Assembly: GCA_001414345.1 (NCBI GenBank)
Contig: LLCB01000186.1
Location: forward strand, 52,888-116,887
Direction of reading: 5' to 3'
Source: Hymenoscyphus infarciens
Taxonomy: Eukaryota > Ascomycota > Leotiomycetes > Helotiales > Helotiaceae
DNA: 64,000 nt
The notes under the pieces were generated by a model, which saw nothing but the letters and a program-made list of their open reading frames with translations, searched no databases and was not told where the DNA came from. Shown piece by piece: positions 33,405 to 46,199 of this stretch. Positions within the stretch are counted from its first letter, which is position 1; the number at the start of each line of letters is the position of its first letter. Position numbers and translations under genes: made by a program.

Positions 33405-34763
33405 GAGAGCTGGGATTTTTGGTAAAGTTGGTGGTTGTTGAAGTTGTGCCGACGAGGGAAAGGTTTGGGAAGATAAAAGGAATTTAAGGAGATCATGCCA
33501 AGACTACTTGGAAGTGACGAAGTAGAGTACGTTACTTAGGGCCTGAAACTGGGAATAGTCTAGTCCTCACCTTCAAATCGGGAGGAGCGAAGACGAAATT
33601 AAGCAGCAATGGTGAAGCTCAAATTTTACAGCGAGTAATACTAGTTGACTTTAATTTCTTGATAAGTGATGCAAGAAAAGTGAGTGAGAGCAGAATACCC
33701 CTCTGGCATATTTTTTGAAGTACTCAACGCAAGGCGGGTTATTATCACCAACCTTGACATCCCACCATCCGTGACCTTTTTGGTTAATTATTCAACAACC
33801 ACCGGTCGGAAAACTCCACTTTTTGCTTGCAGTCAAGAATATACTAGTAAAGAGTCAAACACACAAAGGAATAGTATTTTTCAGAATCAGAGCATGTACT
33901 AATTCTTTTCCAAGGGTACGAGCTACCGCAAAACAGGCTCTTCGCGACCACTGGACAAGTATACGCTTCAAGTACACCGTGTAATGAATTCGATCAAAAA
34001 TCTTGGGAGCCTTTTGCATGAGAAAAGCAGTCAGACTCAACGGTGATTTTCCGTACTGATATTTCTATTCAATTAGACACGCAACTTAATCGATTGTGTT
34101 TCTTAGTTGCCTGTCATCGGGAAACAAGCTGAAAAGACTCTTTAAATCCATACTGTACAGTTTCTCTATTTTCATCACACATCGTAGCCTAGTTACTTAT
34201 TTCTTTCTTTCCTTCTTTATCAGAAGCCAAAGAGTTGCAAGAAGAAGGGATCTCCCTGAGACCATTCGCAAGAAATACAAGCTTTTGAGATCCGAGAGCA
34301 TTCTACTACTATTTCGGTGTAGGCTTCAATTTCCCTGTCAAATACCACACGGAGAGGTGCATGTGATGATGGGACGATGGGATGGACTAAGAAACTTTTG
34401 GAGTATGCTCTGAGAAAAGTTTCATGGAGTTTACGGCTACTCCCTTGTCCTACTCTCAACACCAAAGGAAATCCAGGAGGAGAGACATTGGGGTCGTGGA
34501 TGAAGCGCGACAACCCCCATGAACAGCCTGCTGGTTCTGGATTCTGCAGCCCCCTTCGATTCCAATTATGGCCAAATTCCTCAGACTACCTGTTGGACCC
34601 AGAGAAACCCAATCCCAGGAGAGTGGCGTTGAAGGTAACAATTATGTACATATGGAGTTTGCGATCCGCTCGTTTCTCATTTGCTTCAAATTCAAAATCT
34701 TATTAAAGGATACTTCGCAACTCGAGATATTTTATTCGAGTGTTCTTCATCTATATCACAGGA
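33405..34763. other. BTB gene 5' flank and intergenic DNA up to Element 2
   Basis: Balanced composition. Short overlapping frames on both strands have no recognisable domains. Presumably it holds the BTB promoter; no clear TATA box was identified. The boundary with Element 2 at 34764 is sharp. Confidence 0.45.
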
Positions 34764-34946
34764 TGGTCGTATTGAACGTAGTTTCGTTATCTTGCCCTAG
34801 TCGAGGCTTAAAAGAAAGGTAGATTTAATATAATTAATTATAGTATATAAAACGTCTAAAGAGAGAAGAGAGTATAAGGCGCTCGAAGCTATCTACAGGT
34901 TCCTCCGTCTATTAGCGCCAAGAGTTACGTGGTATACCCTATAACA
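34764..34946 (-). repeat. 3' LTR of Element 2
   Basis: 183 bp. On the minus strand it starts TGTTATAGGGTATACC and ends CAATACGACCA. It aligns without gaps to 48321-48503. A polypurine tract (34947-34962) lies directly before it in element orientation. Confidence 0.92.
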
Positions 34947-35022
34947 TGCCCCCTCTTAAAAAACGTTCCCTCCTAGGAGCGAAATAATTAACTATTAATC
35001 TCCTATATTTAGTCTATTACTA

Positions 35023-38000
35023 CTAAGAAGAGGGTTTAAACACGCTCTTCTTTAATCCTTCTATCTTTCTTATTATACTACTCTCTAGAGCTTCCTCTTC
35101 TTCCTTATCTATAAAGCTTCCTAGTATTCTAAGGACAGATTTAATATAAGCGATATTATCGTTTTATAAAGATTAATCGTCTTAAGACTAATACTTAGAT
35201 TATTAACTGTCTTAGGATTATTACTCGTCCTAGGATTAATATTTAGATTAATTATTATAAGTAATATCTTAAATTTCAGTTATATAATCATCTTTTAGAT
35301 TATTATTAAGCTTAGATACTTAATTGTTACTAGTATTCTTCTAATACTTATATTCTTACTTAATCTTGTAAATCTCTATAATTATTAGGTATTTCTACTT
35401 AGTAAAGTCGATAGTTAAAAAGTAAGGAATTTTATAGTTATTTAGAGGGTTTATAATAATAAAGGACTTAAATTTTTAACTATTTACCTCTTATCGCTAT
35501 CTTATTATATACTAGTTTTAAAGAAGCTTAATTACGTATTCTATTCTATTAGTTATAAGAGAAGGATAAACGTTTTCTAGAACCTTTAAGAAAGTATATA
35601 CTATAAAGATATTATTCTTAATTATAAGTATTATATATAAACTTAATACTAGGTAATTTAAGACTACTAAAGTAATATCTATATACTTTATAAGATATTT
35701 AACTACTTATTATAGAGGTAACTAAATTATATTCTATTATAGCTTATATATTACTACCTTTATAGCTACTTCGTTAGTTAGTAATTATAGTAACTCTTTA
35801 ACCTCTCTTATTTATAAGACTTATTATATAGATTTCCTAGTAAGTCTCTTAGGTACTATATAATCCTATACTTAATATAGGCTACTATAAGTCTTATAAA
35901 TAATATTAGCTATATATACTAAGGAGTTATATCCTATCTAGGTATATTTATTATAATAATAGTACTTATAATATTACTAATTATATACCTTATATTTATA
36001 TTATAAGTAGCTATTTAGAAATTCCTTATAAAGGTAAAAGTAAGATTAGTATTTATAATATCTCTAGCTAAAAAGGTTATAGCTCTTAGAATTCTTTAAG
36101 AGCTTATTTAAACAGTTATATTCCTTATATCTTAATTCTAAGTATAATTTATATTTAAAGACTAGATTATTTAAATATTCTAATTTCTTATAACTATACT
36201 CTCTATAGTTTAGGCATATCTTTATTATAGAAGCCTATTATTCTACTACGTAATCTTAGTCTCGAGTATAGTAGTATAGGCTATAAAGCTTACTAACTGC
36301 CTTATAGTCTATTAATAATCTAGTATCCTTTTTACTATAGCTATATCTAGTAGAGTTAAAAATATAGTTATTAATAAGGATTACTAAGCTATATATATAG
36401 TATATAAGAGTAACTAATAAACGTTCTAAGCTACTAACTTATAAAGAAAGGAACATAGTATCTAAGAAGTCTAGAATGACGAAAGAGTAGATATTATCTT
36501 ATATAGTCTTAATTATATATAAGATATAATTTAGATCCTTTAATTAGTTAGTTTTAATTATAAAAGCGTTTATCTTAGCCTTATATTTACTAAGAGTTAT
36601 AAATTTATATTAATCTTCTAGCTTTATAAAACGTTATAAGCTAGCCGTAGCCTTTATATAACTGTGTACTTTATCTATATATGCTTTATTATAGATACTA
36701 TAGCTATACTCTTTAATATTAGACTATACTTCTTAAATAATAACTATAAGAAATTAGCTACTATTTCTAAAGACTTTCTAATTTAGCTTCTAAGTAAATA
36801 AGTTGCTAGGTAATTTTCTATAGTCCTTTATAGCGTTGATAAGCATACTATTATAATGTTACTAACTTAAAAACTAGATAGTAAGAGAGGTTTAGTAGCG
36901 ATAAGAATATATTAAGTATATAGTTAGAATTTCGCTATAGATAGCTTAACTTAGTATAGTTAAACTAAGAAGTAAAGAGAGAGAATTCTATATAGCTTTA
37001 TTATCTTTTAACTAAATAAAAGGCTTATCTTACTTTTTATTACTATTATTAATAAAGATCTTATATTTATAAATTAATATAAGAGCTAATATAATAGCTA
37101 AGTCTCTTAGGCTATCTTTATTATTTTTGAAAACGTAAATTAGACTAATAGCTTTAACTACCTAAGTCTATAAGGCTAAGGCTAGAGTAGTAATAAAAAC
37201 GTTAGCCTTATAGTATACCTTATAAGCGATTCTCTTAATTACTAGCTTTATAGTAGCTAGGTTAAGCTCTAGGTTATTTAGATTTAATTTAAGCTCTATT
37301 ATAAAGCAGTCTAGCTAGTGATATTTAAGGTTATTAGAGTAATCGCGGATCTTCTTAATTATATAAAAAGCTAAGGTATAAATATATATATATACCTTAA
37401 ATCTCTTATTACCTTATTACTTATTATTATCTATATTTATAGCTATATTATAAAGTAGCTCTTAGAATATATATTTAACGATTATAGTTATGTTTTTACT
37501 CTTATTATCTTTCTCTCTATTTCTAGTATTATTATTATAATTATCTTAAGCTACCTTATTTTATAGTTTAATAATAGATATAAAATTCTTTAGAATATAG
37601 TATATAAGGAATTTTAATTTCTTAATTCTAAGACTACTAATATAAATAACTGTCTTATCTAATCTAAATTTCTTAAACAGAGCTACTATCTTCTTAGCTA
37701 ATTTGTTAGTTCTTATATTAGTAGAATAAGTAAGAAGAGCGCGCTTCTTTTTATTTAGATTAGCGTATATTATAATAATTATATAGCTTATATAATCAGT
37801 CTTATAAGTAGTAACGCTCTCTTAAATTAGGATAAAAGAGATAGTATTCTTATAAGACTTAAAATTTACTAAGTAGTTAGATAGGAAGCTATGAATAATA
37901 TACTAAATAAATAGGTTTATAAAGAAACGTCTATAATAGTTCTTCTAAAAATTTAAAAGCTTAAAATAAAGAGAATTATTAAAGTTAATAAATAGTATAA

Positions 38001-40990
38001 GAATAAAGGCTAGTATATATTATAAAGTAATATTTTTTATGTTTATTAGTCGTCTAAAATTAATATAGTAGACTATATTCTTTAATAGCTAGTTAGTTAT
38101 CTTTAGTATTACTATAACCTTATACTTAATCTAGTTTTTATACTCTATAATATTAAGGGCTTTTAAACGTGATTTGTTAGTAGAAATGTTAATATTAATA
38201 GATACTTTAGTTCTAGGTAGTTCTCTTTAACGTCTATTCTTTTTTATAGTAAGAAGGAGAGAGAGTATATCTAATAGAGCCTCTAGGAATTTAATAACTA
38301 TTCTAGTAAGAGTATATAGAATGTTTTTAAGCTTATATTAAAGAATAGTATATGTCTTAGAAGCTTTAAGCTTAATAATAGTTTCGCTACTCTCTAGGCC
38401 TTTATCTCTATTATCGAGTAATTCGTCTTTAATATCTATATCCTTATTAAACTATTTTTATAGATTATATAGCTTTTTTTTATTTAGTCTCTAGTATTTA
38501 ATATAATTATTTATTTTAAGGTTTAGAAATTATATTATAAGGTATTTACTCTTATTAAGATTATAGTAGAAATAGTTTCTTAGGTCTAGAAAGGTAATAA
38601 AAGCCTTAGGCTTAGTATGATTCTAAGTATTAAGCTTTCTATATAATCTTTTGAATTTAAATATAGATATATTGAATTAATCTCGTATTTAGTCTTAGAA
38701 GTAACTCTTATTTAATTAGAATTCGTTAAAAAATATATATATAAGTAGAATATATATATATATCTAGTCTTAGAATACTCTAATATAGTATAGTAGCTCG
38801 TCTTCTACTTAGAGAGTAGGTTATTATATAACTAGGAATAGATTACCTATATTAAGATTACTAGCTCTAGGTAAGTCTTTAATCTATTTTAGTAATAGAT
38901 TTAACTACTTATTATTAGTAATCTTTTATATAATCTCTTATACTTTCTTATATATAGAGAAGATAACCTATATAAAAGTAATATTCTTATTATTAGCCTT
39001 TATATAGGATAGGATATTAGCTAATTAAAGTATCTTAGTCTTATAGCTAGCTTAGTATATAATAGGTATTTCTCTACTATTACTAGTCTTAAGAAGAGAG
39101 GCTTTAACTTTTATATATATAACGAGCTTCTTCTCTAGGTTAAAATTCTTTACTCTAAAGGCTTTAATAGACGGATTATCTTTAGTAGTATCTTCTATTT
39201 AAAGGTTTTTAATAGTAGTAGCTTTAATAGTAGTATAAATTATATATTAAGGCTTACTACTAGGGTTAACCTTGTCTTTGTTATCTAGCTTATTAATATA
39301 TTAGTTACTACTTATTTTAAGATATATAGTAAATTATATGTTTTCTTATACGTAGTAGATCTTTACCTAATAAATAGAGATATATAGACTATTAATATTA
39401 GCGAGGTTATAGTTCTAAGATAAGCTATATAATACGCTATTTACTAAGTATACTATAGTTAAGGCTATATAATACTTAGAAAGATCCTAGTATTTCCTAG
39501 GTTCTTTAAGTAATACGAAATCTAGGCGACTTTATAGTATCTTAATACGCTTTCTATCGCTATTAAACTCTAGTTATTCTTCGGCTTATAGTTAGTATTC
39601 CCCGCCTTATATAAAAGTATTACTAAGCTAGAGTTAGGCTTCGTCTTATAAGTCTATATAACTTTGAGTAAAAGGGTTATTAGGCTAAGGCTAGGATTCT
39701 TCTAAGTCTACGTAACCTTAAGCGAAAGAGTTATTAGACTAAACGTTAGACTGAGATTTAGAGTTAGACTAAGATTTAATATTAGGCTAAAGCTCGATAT
39801 TAAGCTAAGATTTAATATTAGGCTAAGATTTAGTATTAAGCTAAGATTTAATATTAGGCTAAGGTTAAGATTTGCGAATTAGGTATACTAGCTCTTATAT
39901 AAGTATAGTAGTAATACTCTAGGCTTCGACCTTACTAAAAGCTACTAAGAAGCTTTTGTTATTTAAAGTAATAGTAGGTTAATTTTCCTAATTGCCTTTA
40001 AACTTATTAATAGACTTTTTAATAAGTTTAATAGCTAGTATTTTAGGATTTGCCTTCTAATTCTTTTAGAGTATAGGTATAATCTTAAAAACTAAGGAAC
40101 TTGATAAGCTACTAGCGTTTATAGCACGGTCGAGAGCGTTATTACTCTTAGTAGGTATTATACTAGTAGCTATATTATAGAAGGTTATAATAGTATTAAA
40201 GCTAGTATAACGTTTACTAGCTTTAATTAAGCGTAGTCGTTCTAGGCCGCCGTTGAATATTTCGTTTAGTAATCTATTAACTAGTAAATATATTATAATT
40301 AAGGTGCTTACTACGTACTATAATAATAGTTTTATACTATTTAATAGTTCTAAGGTTAATAGACGAAATAGTAGGGATTTAAGTTATATTAATAGATAAT
40401 AGATTAAAGAATAAAAGTTATAGAGTAGATAGAAGATAAGGTTATAAGGTTTAATCTATAATCGTAATATTAAAGCTTAAAATTTATAGGGTTATATAAT
40501 TACTATCTTAGGCGTTAGACTAAAAATAAGGTTTTAAGTAGATAACGAGTTAGCTAACTAATAAGAGCTTACGATTTAATTAGGTTATTATTAAAGATAA
40601 AGACAATAGATAATACTTAAATCTAAGATTAAGTAGATAATATCTAATCTAAGATTAAGTAAGTAGATTAAGAGATATTAAGATTAAGGAAAATATACTG
40701 TTATAGAGATTATAATTAAATTATTATAGAACGATATTATATTAATATTTTTAAAAGTATATATATACTATACTCTTTAAAGAGAACCTCGTAGGTCCTT
40801 TACTAAGAACGGTTAAGGCGTTATAAATAAATATAAGTCAGTTTAATACTATAGAATTAGTAGATAACTAGTCTTGATTTATATCTTAAATATAGCTTTT
40901 AAGATTAGAAAGGATAATTTATAAAAACCGTTATAAGTACGCCTTCTAATAGCCGGCGCTAATATCTAATAAAAAGTACTATATCTTATA
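35023..40990 (-). pseudogene. accessory region of Element 2, homologous to ORF-Y (unknown protein)
   Basis: Minus-strand blocks sampled at 39841, 37261, 36478 and the terminal stop at 35023-35025 share one phase, which is also the phase of the chromodomain (41161) and RT (43921). Stops in this phase are TAA/TAG only. The N-terminal part holds a hexapeptide repeat (Gln-Pro-Asn-Ile-Lys-Ser, 39745-39866). LNNLELN (37281), LKDLNYILYIIKT (36543) and FSQRYYKYQ (36072) match Element 1 ORF-Y motifs in order and spacing. A Tyr-rich stretch (about 36200-35850) probably stands for a former Cys-rich domain. The C-terminus is acidic (IDKEEEEALESS). It may be a C-terminal extension of pol rather than a separate gene; the ancestral stop cannot be told from a RIP stop. 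No known family recognised. Confidence 0.7.
39745..39866 (-). repeat. 18-bp tandem repeat in the Element 2 accessory frame
   Basis: About seven units of AAGATTTAATATTAGGCT on the top strand. On the minus strand, in the accessory phase, each reads Gln(stop)-Pro/Leu-Asn-Ile/Thr-Lys-Ser. Confidence 0.8.
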
Positions 40991-43900
40991 GAATATTATA
41001 AGAATAGTCTACTCTATTTCTTAGCTTAGTAAGCCTTGAATACTAGAGTAGCTTACTCTTAAATAACAGAAGTAGATTCTTATATTATATCTTTATATTC
41101 TAACTACTTTACTCTAAAGTATAGCTATATAGAACCTTTTATTAGCTTTTATATCTCTTTACCTAGGATTTCTTTAATAATATATTACTCTTTACTATTA
41201 ACTATAATATAGCTAGGTTTAAGCTATAGACGATTAAAGAGGTTACTCTTTACTAGTTTAAGGTATTCTATAGAGATAACTAGATAAATAGCTTTTAGAT
41301 ATAAGAGTAGTTTAAGCTTAAATACTAAGTTATTAATAAAGTAAATAATCTTAAATAGTCTTAGTTTTAGAAATAAGAGCTTAGTAAAGTTTTATAAATA
41401 GGTGCTCTTCTTATAACTCTTAGCTATATAAAAGAAGACGTAATCGTTGAATTTAGAAGGTATATACTTTTTATTATAGTATATCTTTATATATACTTAT
41501 ACTATTTTAACTAAGTTCTCTGCCTACTTTTATAATTAGTCTCTATATATAATAAAGTCGAAATCCGATTCTACTTCGCCTATTCCTAGTTTAGTCTTTA
41601 CTTTATAGCTATATATTATTGTAAATAGCGTAACTTCTATAGATACGTTAATAAAGGTATTTAGAGATAGCTAGATAAAAGAGATAATATCTTTCTATTT
41701 AAACTAATTATATACTTTACTAATAATATAGTATAACATATATACTACTATCTAATTACTTCTCTCTACCTATCTATTTACTATTGAATAATATACTATA
41801 GTAAAAGCTAGTCTAGTCTTTAATAATTCAAAGAGTCTTTTCTAGAAAGTAGATTAAAACTTTAAGTCTTAATTAGAAATAATATAATATAGTAAGCTTT
41901 AATCATTATATACTCTTTTAAAAAAAAGGTTTACCTAGTCCTCTATAGTATATATATCTTTGCTTATTATTAGCTTAATAGCTTTTATATATTTATATAT
42001 AATTATAAGAATCTTATTATTACTATTATTAGTTATAAGTAGACTGTTAATAAAGTTTATAGAAAGTACTATAAATAGTATTATTAGATATTCAATAGGT
42101 TGAAGGCTTCTTTAAAATAAGATATTCAAAGGCTTAGCTATCTAGTAGATAGAGTAGATTATAATATACTCTTTAATCCTTTTATATATCTTAGGAAAAA
42201 ACATATATTTCTTAACTTATTTATATACTCTTTTTATACTAAAATAACTCTTATTATTATAAGTAGTAGTAAGGATATCTTTAATATACTTTTAAGAAAT
42301 ATATAGCCTTTCTTTACTCTAATCTTAAAAGAATAGAAGCTTATTTATAGAGTTAAAATAGAAGCTTTCTAAGGTAGTAATAGAAGTACTATTTTTTATA
42401 TCTACGTACTATCTAGCTAGCTTTCTATATATAAGTCTAAAAGCACGGTTATAGAGTATCTTCTTAGCTATATCTTCTAGAATGTCTTTGCTTATTATAA
42501 GAGTAGTTAATTCGATTATTAGATTAAGTAGCGTAGGTTTTATTAAATCTAAAATAATCCTAGCTAAAGAGGTTAGCGCCTCTAATCTTATAGTTTATTA
42601 AGTTTATATAAGAAAGTAGTATATAAAATAAGATATACTATAATTATAGTACTCTTAAGTACTCGATATTATAGCTTTTCTAGTCTAAATTTTAATAGCT
42701 TTTACTACTAGAGAGTCTCTAGAAAGCTTAGAAAGAGTATTTATATTAATATATAACTTTCTAGCTTAATAAATAATTATTATACTTTTTATATACTTAG
42801 ATAAGAATAATTACTAATTTACTAATCTTACTAATTGCTTTTCTTTTACTAGACCTATATCTTTAAAAGCATTCGTTATAGTATTATAGTCTATAACTAC
42901 TATAAAATCCGTTCTATCAAGGTATTAGAGTAGCTTCTTAAGCGCTTAGATAAGTATACTAGTCTTAAGCTTTATAGACTAGTATTAATCTTCTATAAAG
43001 GCTAACGATTTAGATAGAAAGAGAATAGAGTATTTAATACCTTTACTATCTTTCTAGTATAATATAATGCTATAACCTATCTTATAGCTACTATTTACGT
43101 ATAAAATAAAGAGTTTTAAAAAGTTAAGAAACGCTAAGATAAGTACTAAGTAAAGTTTATCTTTTAGCTTTTCCTATATCTCTTGTCTCTTCTTTAATAG
43201 CTTCTAGTATAGCTTAGAATTATTAAGAAAATCGAGTAGCTTCTTTTTTATATAGATATCGCAACTCTTTCTACTAATAGACGAGCTTTTAAATCTAAGG
43301 GTTTTAATCTTATTTAATAAATTAGTAATTACTACGTAATATCCAACGAATTTATAGTAATATCTAAAAAGACTTAATTCTCTTTTAAAGTCTAAAAGCG
43401 TATTAGGCTATTTAATAGCTCTAATAGCTTCTACTTTATCTTCTATAATATATAGACTATAATAAGTAACCTAATATTCTAAGGCCTTTAGTCTAAGCTA
43501 AGCAAAATAACACTTTAATAATAATAAGGTAATACTAGATTTATATAATCGTTTAAGAACTTAGGAAAGGTAGATAAGATAATCCTCTTTTATTTATAAA
43601 AAGATAATAGTATTATTTATAAAAACATATATAAATTACTATAATAGATTACTAAAGAGATTTTCTATATAATATTAAAAAAAGGATAGAGAGGTTACTA
43701 AACCTATTATACTAACTATAAGCTACTCTTAGTTATAGTATAAGGTAATAAAAGTGGTTTTTTATCTATCTTTTAGCTTAATCTTTTACTAGAAGAAGCT
43801 TTTAGTTATATCTAGTACTAAGAATATTATAGTCTTATATATCGCTTATAGAATATTATCTTAGTAAGGTAGAGGCTATACGTCTATATAGAGTTTAGTA

Positions 43901-44450
43901 TTAACTCTCTAAAGGTTAACTACTATATAAGGTTTACTATCTTATTATATAAGAAAGGCTAGTAATACTACTAGCGAAGGCTAATCTAAGAGAACTCTTT
44001 CTACTACTCCGATTTTAGTAAGAGGATTAATAATACTATTAATAGCTTACTTATCTTTATAAGATATATTATAGAGAGCTTATTTTAGGTTCTTAATATT
44101 AACGCTATCTTAAAAGTTAATAGATATCTCGATTCTATTATTAAAATATCTAAGCTTACTATAAAATAGTAAAGTATTATTTTAAATAATACTACTTATT
44201 TTAAGTTAGTAATCTTCTCTCTAATATTTAGATATATTTACTTTTAAGATGTTAATAAGATTAGGATTAGTAAAAAGAGGTTTAATAAGAGCTACTAGAT
44301 AAGGCTATTTATTAGGTTACTTACCTTTAAGTTACTTAGATATAAGTAGAAGTCTTTTAAAAACATTAGTTAGGCTTAGGTATACTATGTAATTAGGGTT
44401 CTCTCTAAGAGCCTCTTTAAGCTACTCTAGAAACCCTAGGATTTAGCCTC
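40990..44450 (-). pseudogene. pol of Element 2: RT, RNase H, integrase, chromodomain
   Basis: On the minus strand, FNNRIEISINF and NIKNLKQALYN (about 44.2 kb) lead into KPYIVVNLxRVNTKLYIDV (about 43.93 kb), LDITKSFF, and FINNTIIF with both catalytic Asp codons changed to Asn. RNase H follows at about 43.1-42.9 kb, integrase to about 41.4 kb, and a chromodomain with YIIKEILGKEI at 41161-41195. The sequence parallels Element 1 pol residue by residue in many stretches but differs clearly, so these are distinct subfamilies. Stops are TAA/TAG. The protein is dead. Where pol ends and the accessory region begins cannot be fixed. Confidence 0.85.
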
Positions 44451-45893
44451 TAACGATATAAATAGGCGTGTCTCTAAGGTTTATATATATTAGTAGCTTA
44501 TTATTCTTATTAGTAATAGTATATACTAGGCTTTTATAAAAGCTAATTGTTATATCTTTCTAAGTATAAGATATAACGAGATACTCTTAAGTATATACTA
44601 GTATAATATAGTATTTAACTTATATATTCGTAGCTTTATAAGGTTTAAGAATATAAGTCTCTGCGGTATATATAGTTATATAAGCTCGCTCTTTTACTAC
44701 GTTATTAAGATATATAATACGAAATTAATATTTATAATATTAAATATAGTCTATCTTAGTTAGGTTCTTCTATTATTAGAAATCTATATAGTTTAGCTTT
44801 AAGAACCTAGTACTAATAAGGATATTATAGCCTAGGTCTTCTATAACGTATACTTTAGCTATAAACGAAAAAACTACCTTATCTATAAAGTGTAGATAGA
44901 AGAGTAATTTAATAAAGTTTTAGCTTAAAGGGCTCTTCTCTACTCTATTTAAGTTTATAATACTAGAGTCGACGGTTAATATAATATTAGAGAAATATTT
45001 CTTAAGAATCTATAAGCTAATTAGACTAATTCCTAAGCTAGTATTAAAGTAGAATTCTATTAAGTAGCTATTAAGGGATTTTATTATATACTTAGTACTA
45101 TTATAATACTTATATAAGATACTATTAACGAAGTATAAGCTAGTTAGCTTTCTAATAACTACTAAGAGAACCTCCTTCTTTAATAGCTCTATTAAAGGTT
45201 TAGGCCTTTTCCTAGGTTAATTAGTATAAAATAGTTTACTATAGAAGTTAATTTTATCTAGTAAGCTATCTACTTATATATCTTTATTCAGATTATCTAA
45301 AAGCGATTCGTAGTTTATTAGAGATAGTAAAAGAGTTATATTTAAAGCTACTAGAGAAAGAAGTAATACTTTAATATCTTCGTTTAGAGTATCTATAAGA
45401 GTAATTATAAAACTATTAATAATAGAGGTATTAATAATATTAGGTATAATAGAAGCTATCTTAGCTATTTCGCTTATTTTAGTAAGAGATTTATATCTTT
45501 TAATTATTTTTAGGTTTTCGGTTTTTTCAGTCTTCTTTATAGTACTTAATAAGAGTAATAATAATATATAAATATTCTATTATACTATACTATTAATATT
45601 AGATAATAAGGTTATAATAGAAGAAATTATAAGCGGTATACTATCTCGAAGCAACCGCTGAAGTCGTTTTCTAACTTATTATTAGAATATAGATTAATTA
45701 GCTGATTTTCTTAGTTCTATAATATATCGACTTTATAGATAGAAGCGAATTAGACGTAGGTCTGTTTATCTACTAGAATAAGATTATTATTATTAGCTTC
45801 TATAAGGTATACTAAGATAGTAGAAGCGATCTATTTTTAATTATTTAACATATTTAGCAAAACCTATAAGAGCTACTACTATTATCTAAAAGG

Positions 45894-45938
45894 CGGTGTA
45901 TCTTAGAAGTATTAAGTTACACTTCTAGGGATATACCG
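45894..45938. other. long stem-loop in Element 2
   Basis: CGGTGTATC plus TTAGAAGT (45894-45910) pairs with ACTTCTAG plus GGATATACCG (45921-45938) around a 10-base loop, with one mismatch and one bulge. It lies in a short, less AT-rich segment between the gag-like region and pol. Confidence 0.6.
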
Positions 45939-46085
45939 AGGCTGCTAAGTAGGAAGAGGCTAACTGTTAAAGGCTTAAGAATATCTCGGCGTAGGTATAA
46001 ATTAGTTATATAGATTTAGCTATACGTTTTAGTAGCGATCATCTATTTGATTTCTCTTAGGAAAACGTTATTTATAGCTTCCTTA

Positions 46086-46199
46086 GTTATTCTAATTGTC
46101 CTAATTATCTTAATTATCTTACTTCTAATTATCTTAATTATTCTAATTATCTTAATTAATTTAATTATTTTAATTATCTTAATTATTCTAGCTATTATT
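46086..46199 (-). repeat. 9-bp tandem repeat in the gag-like region of Element 2
   Basis: TTAATTATC-type units repeat about a dozen times. On the minus strand they encode (Asp/Asn)-Asn-Gln tripeptides if TAA/TAG are read as former Gln, giving an Asn/Gln-rich tail. Confidence 0.7.
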
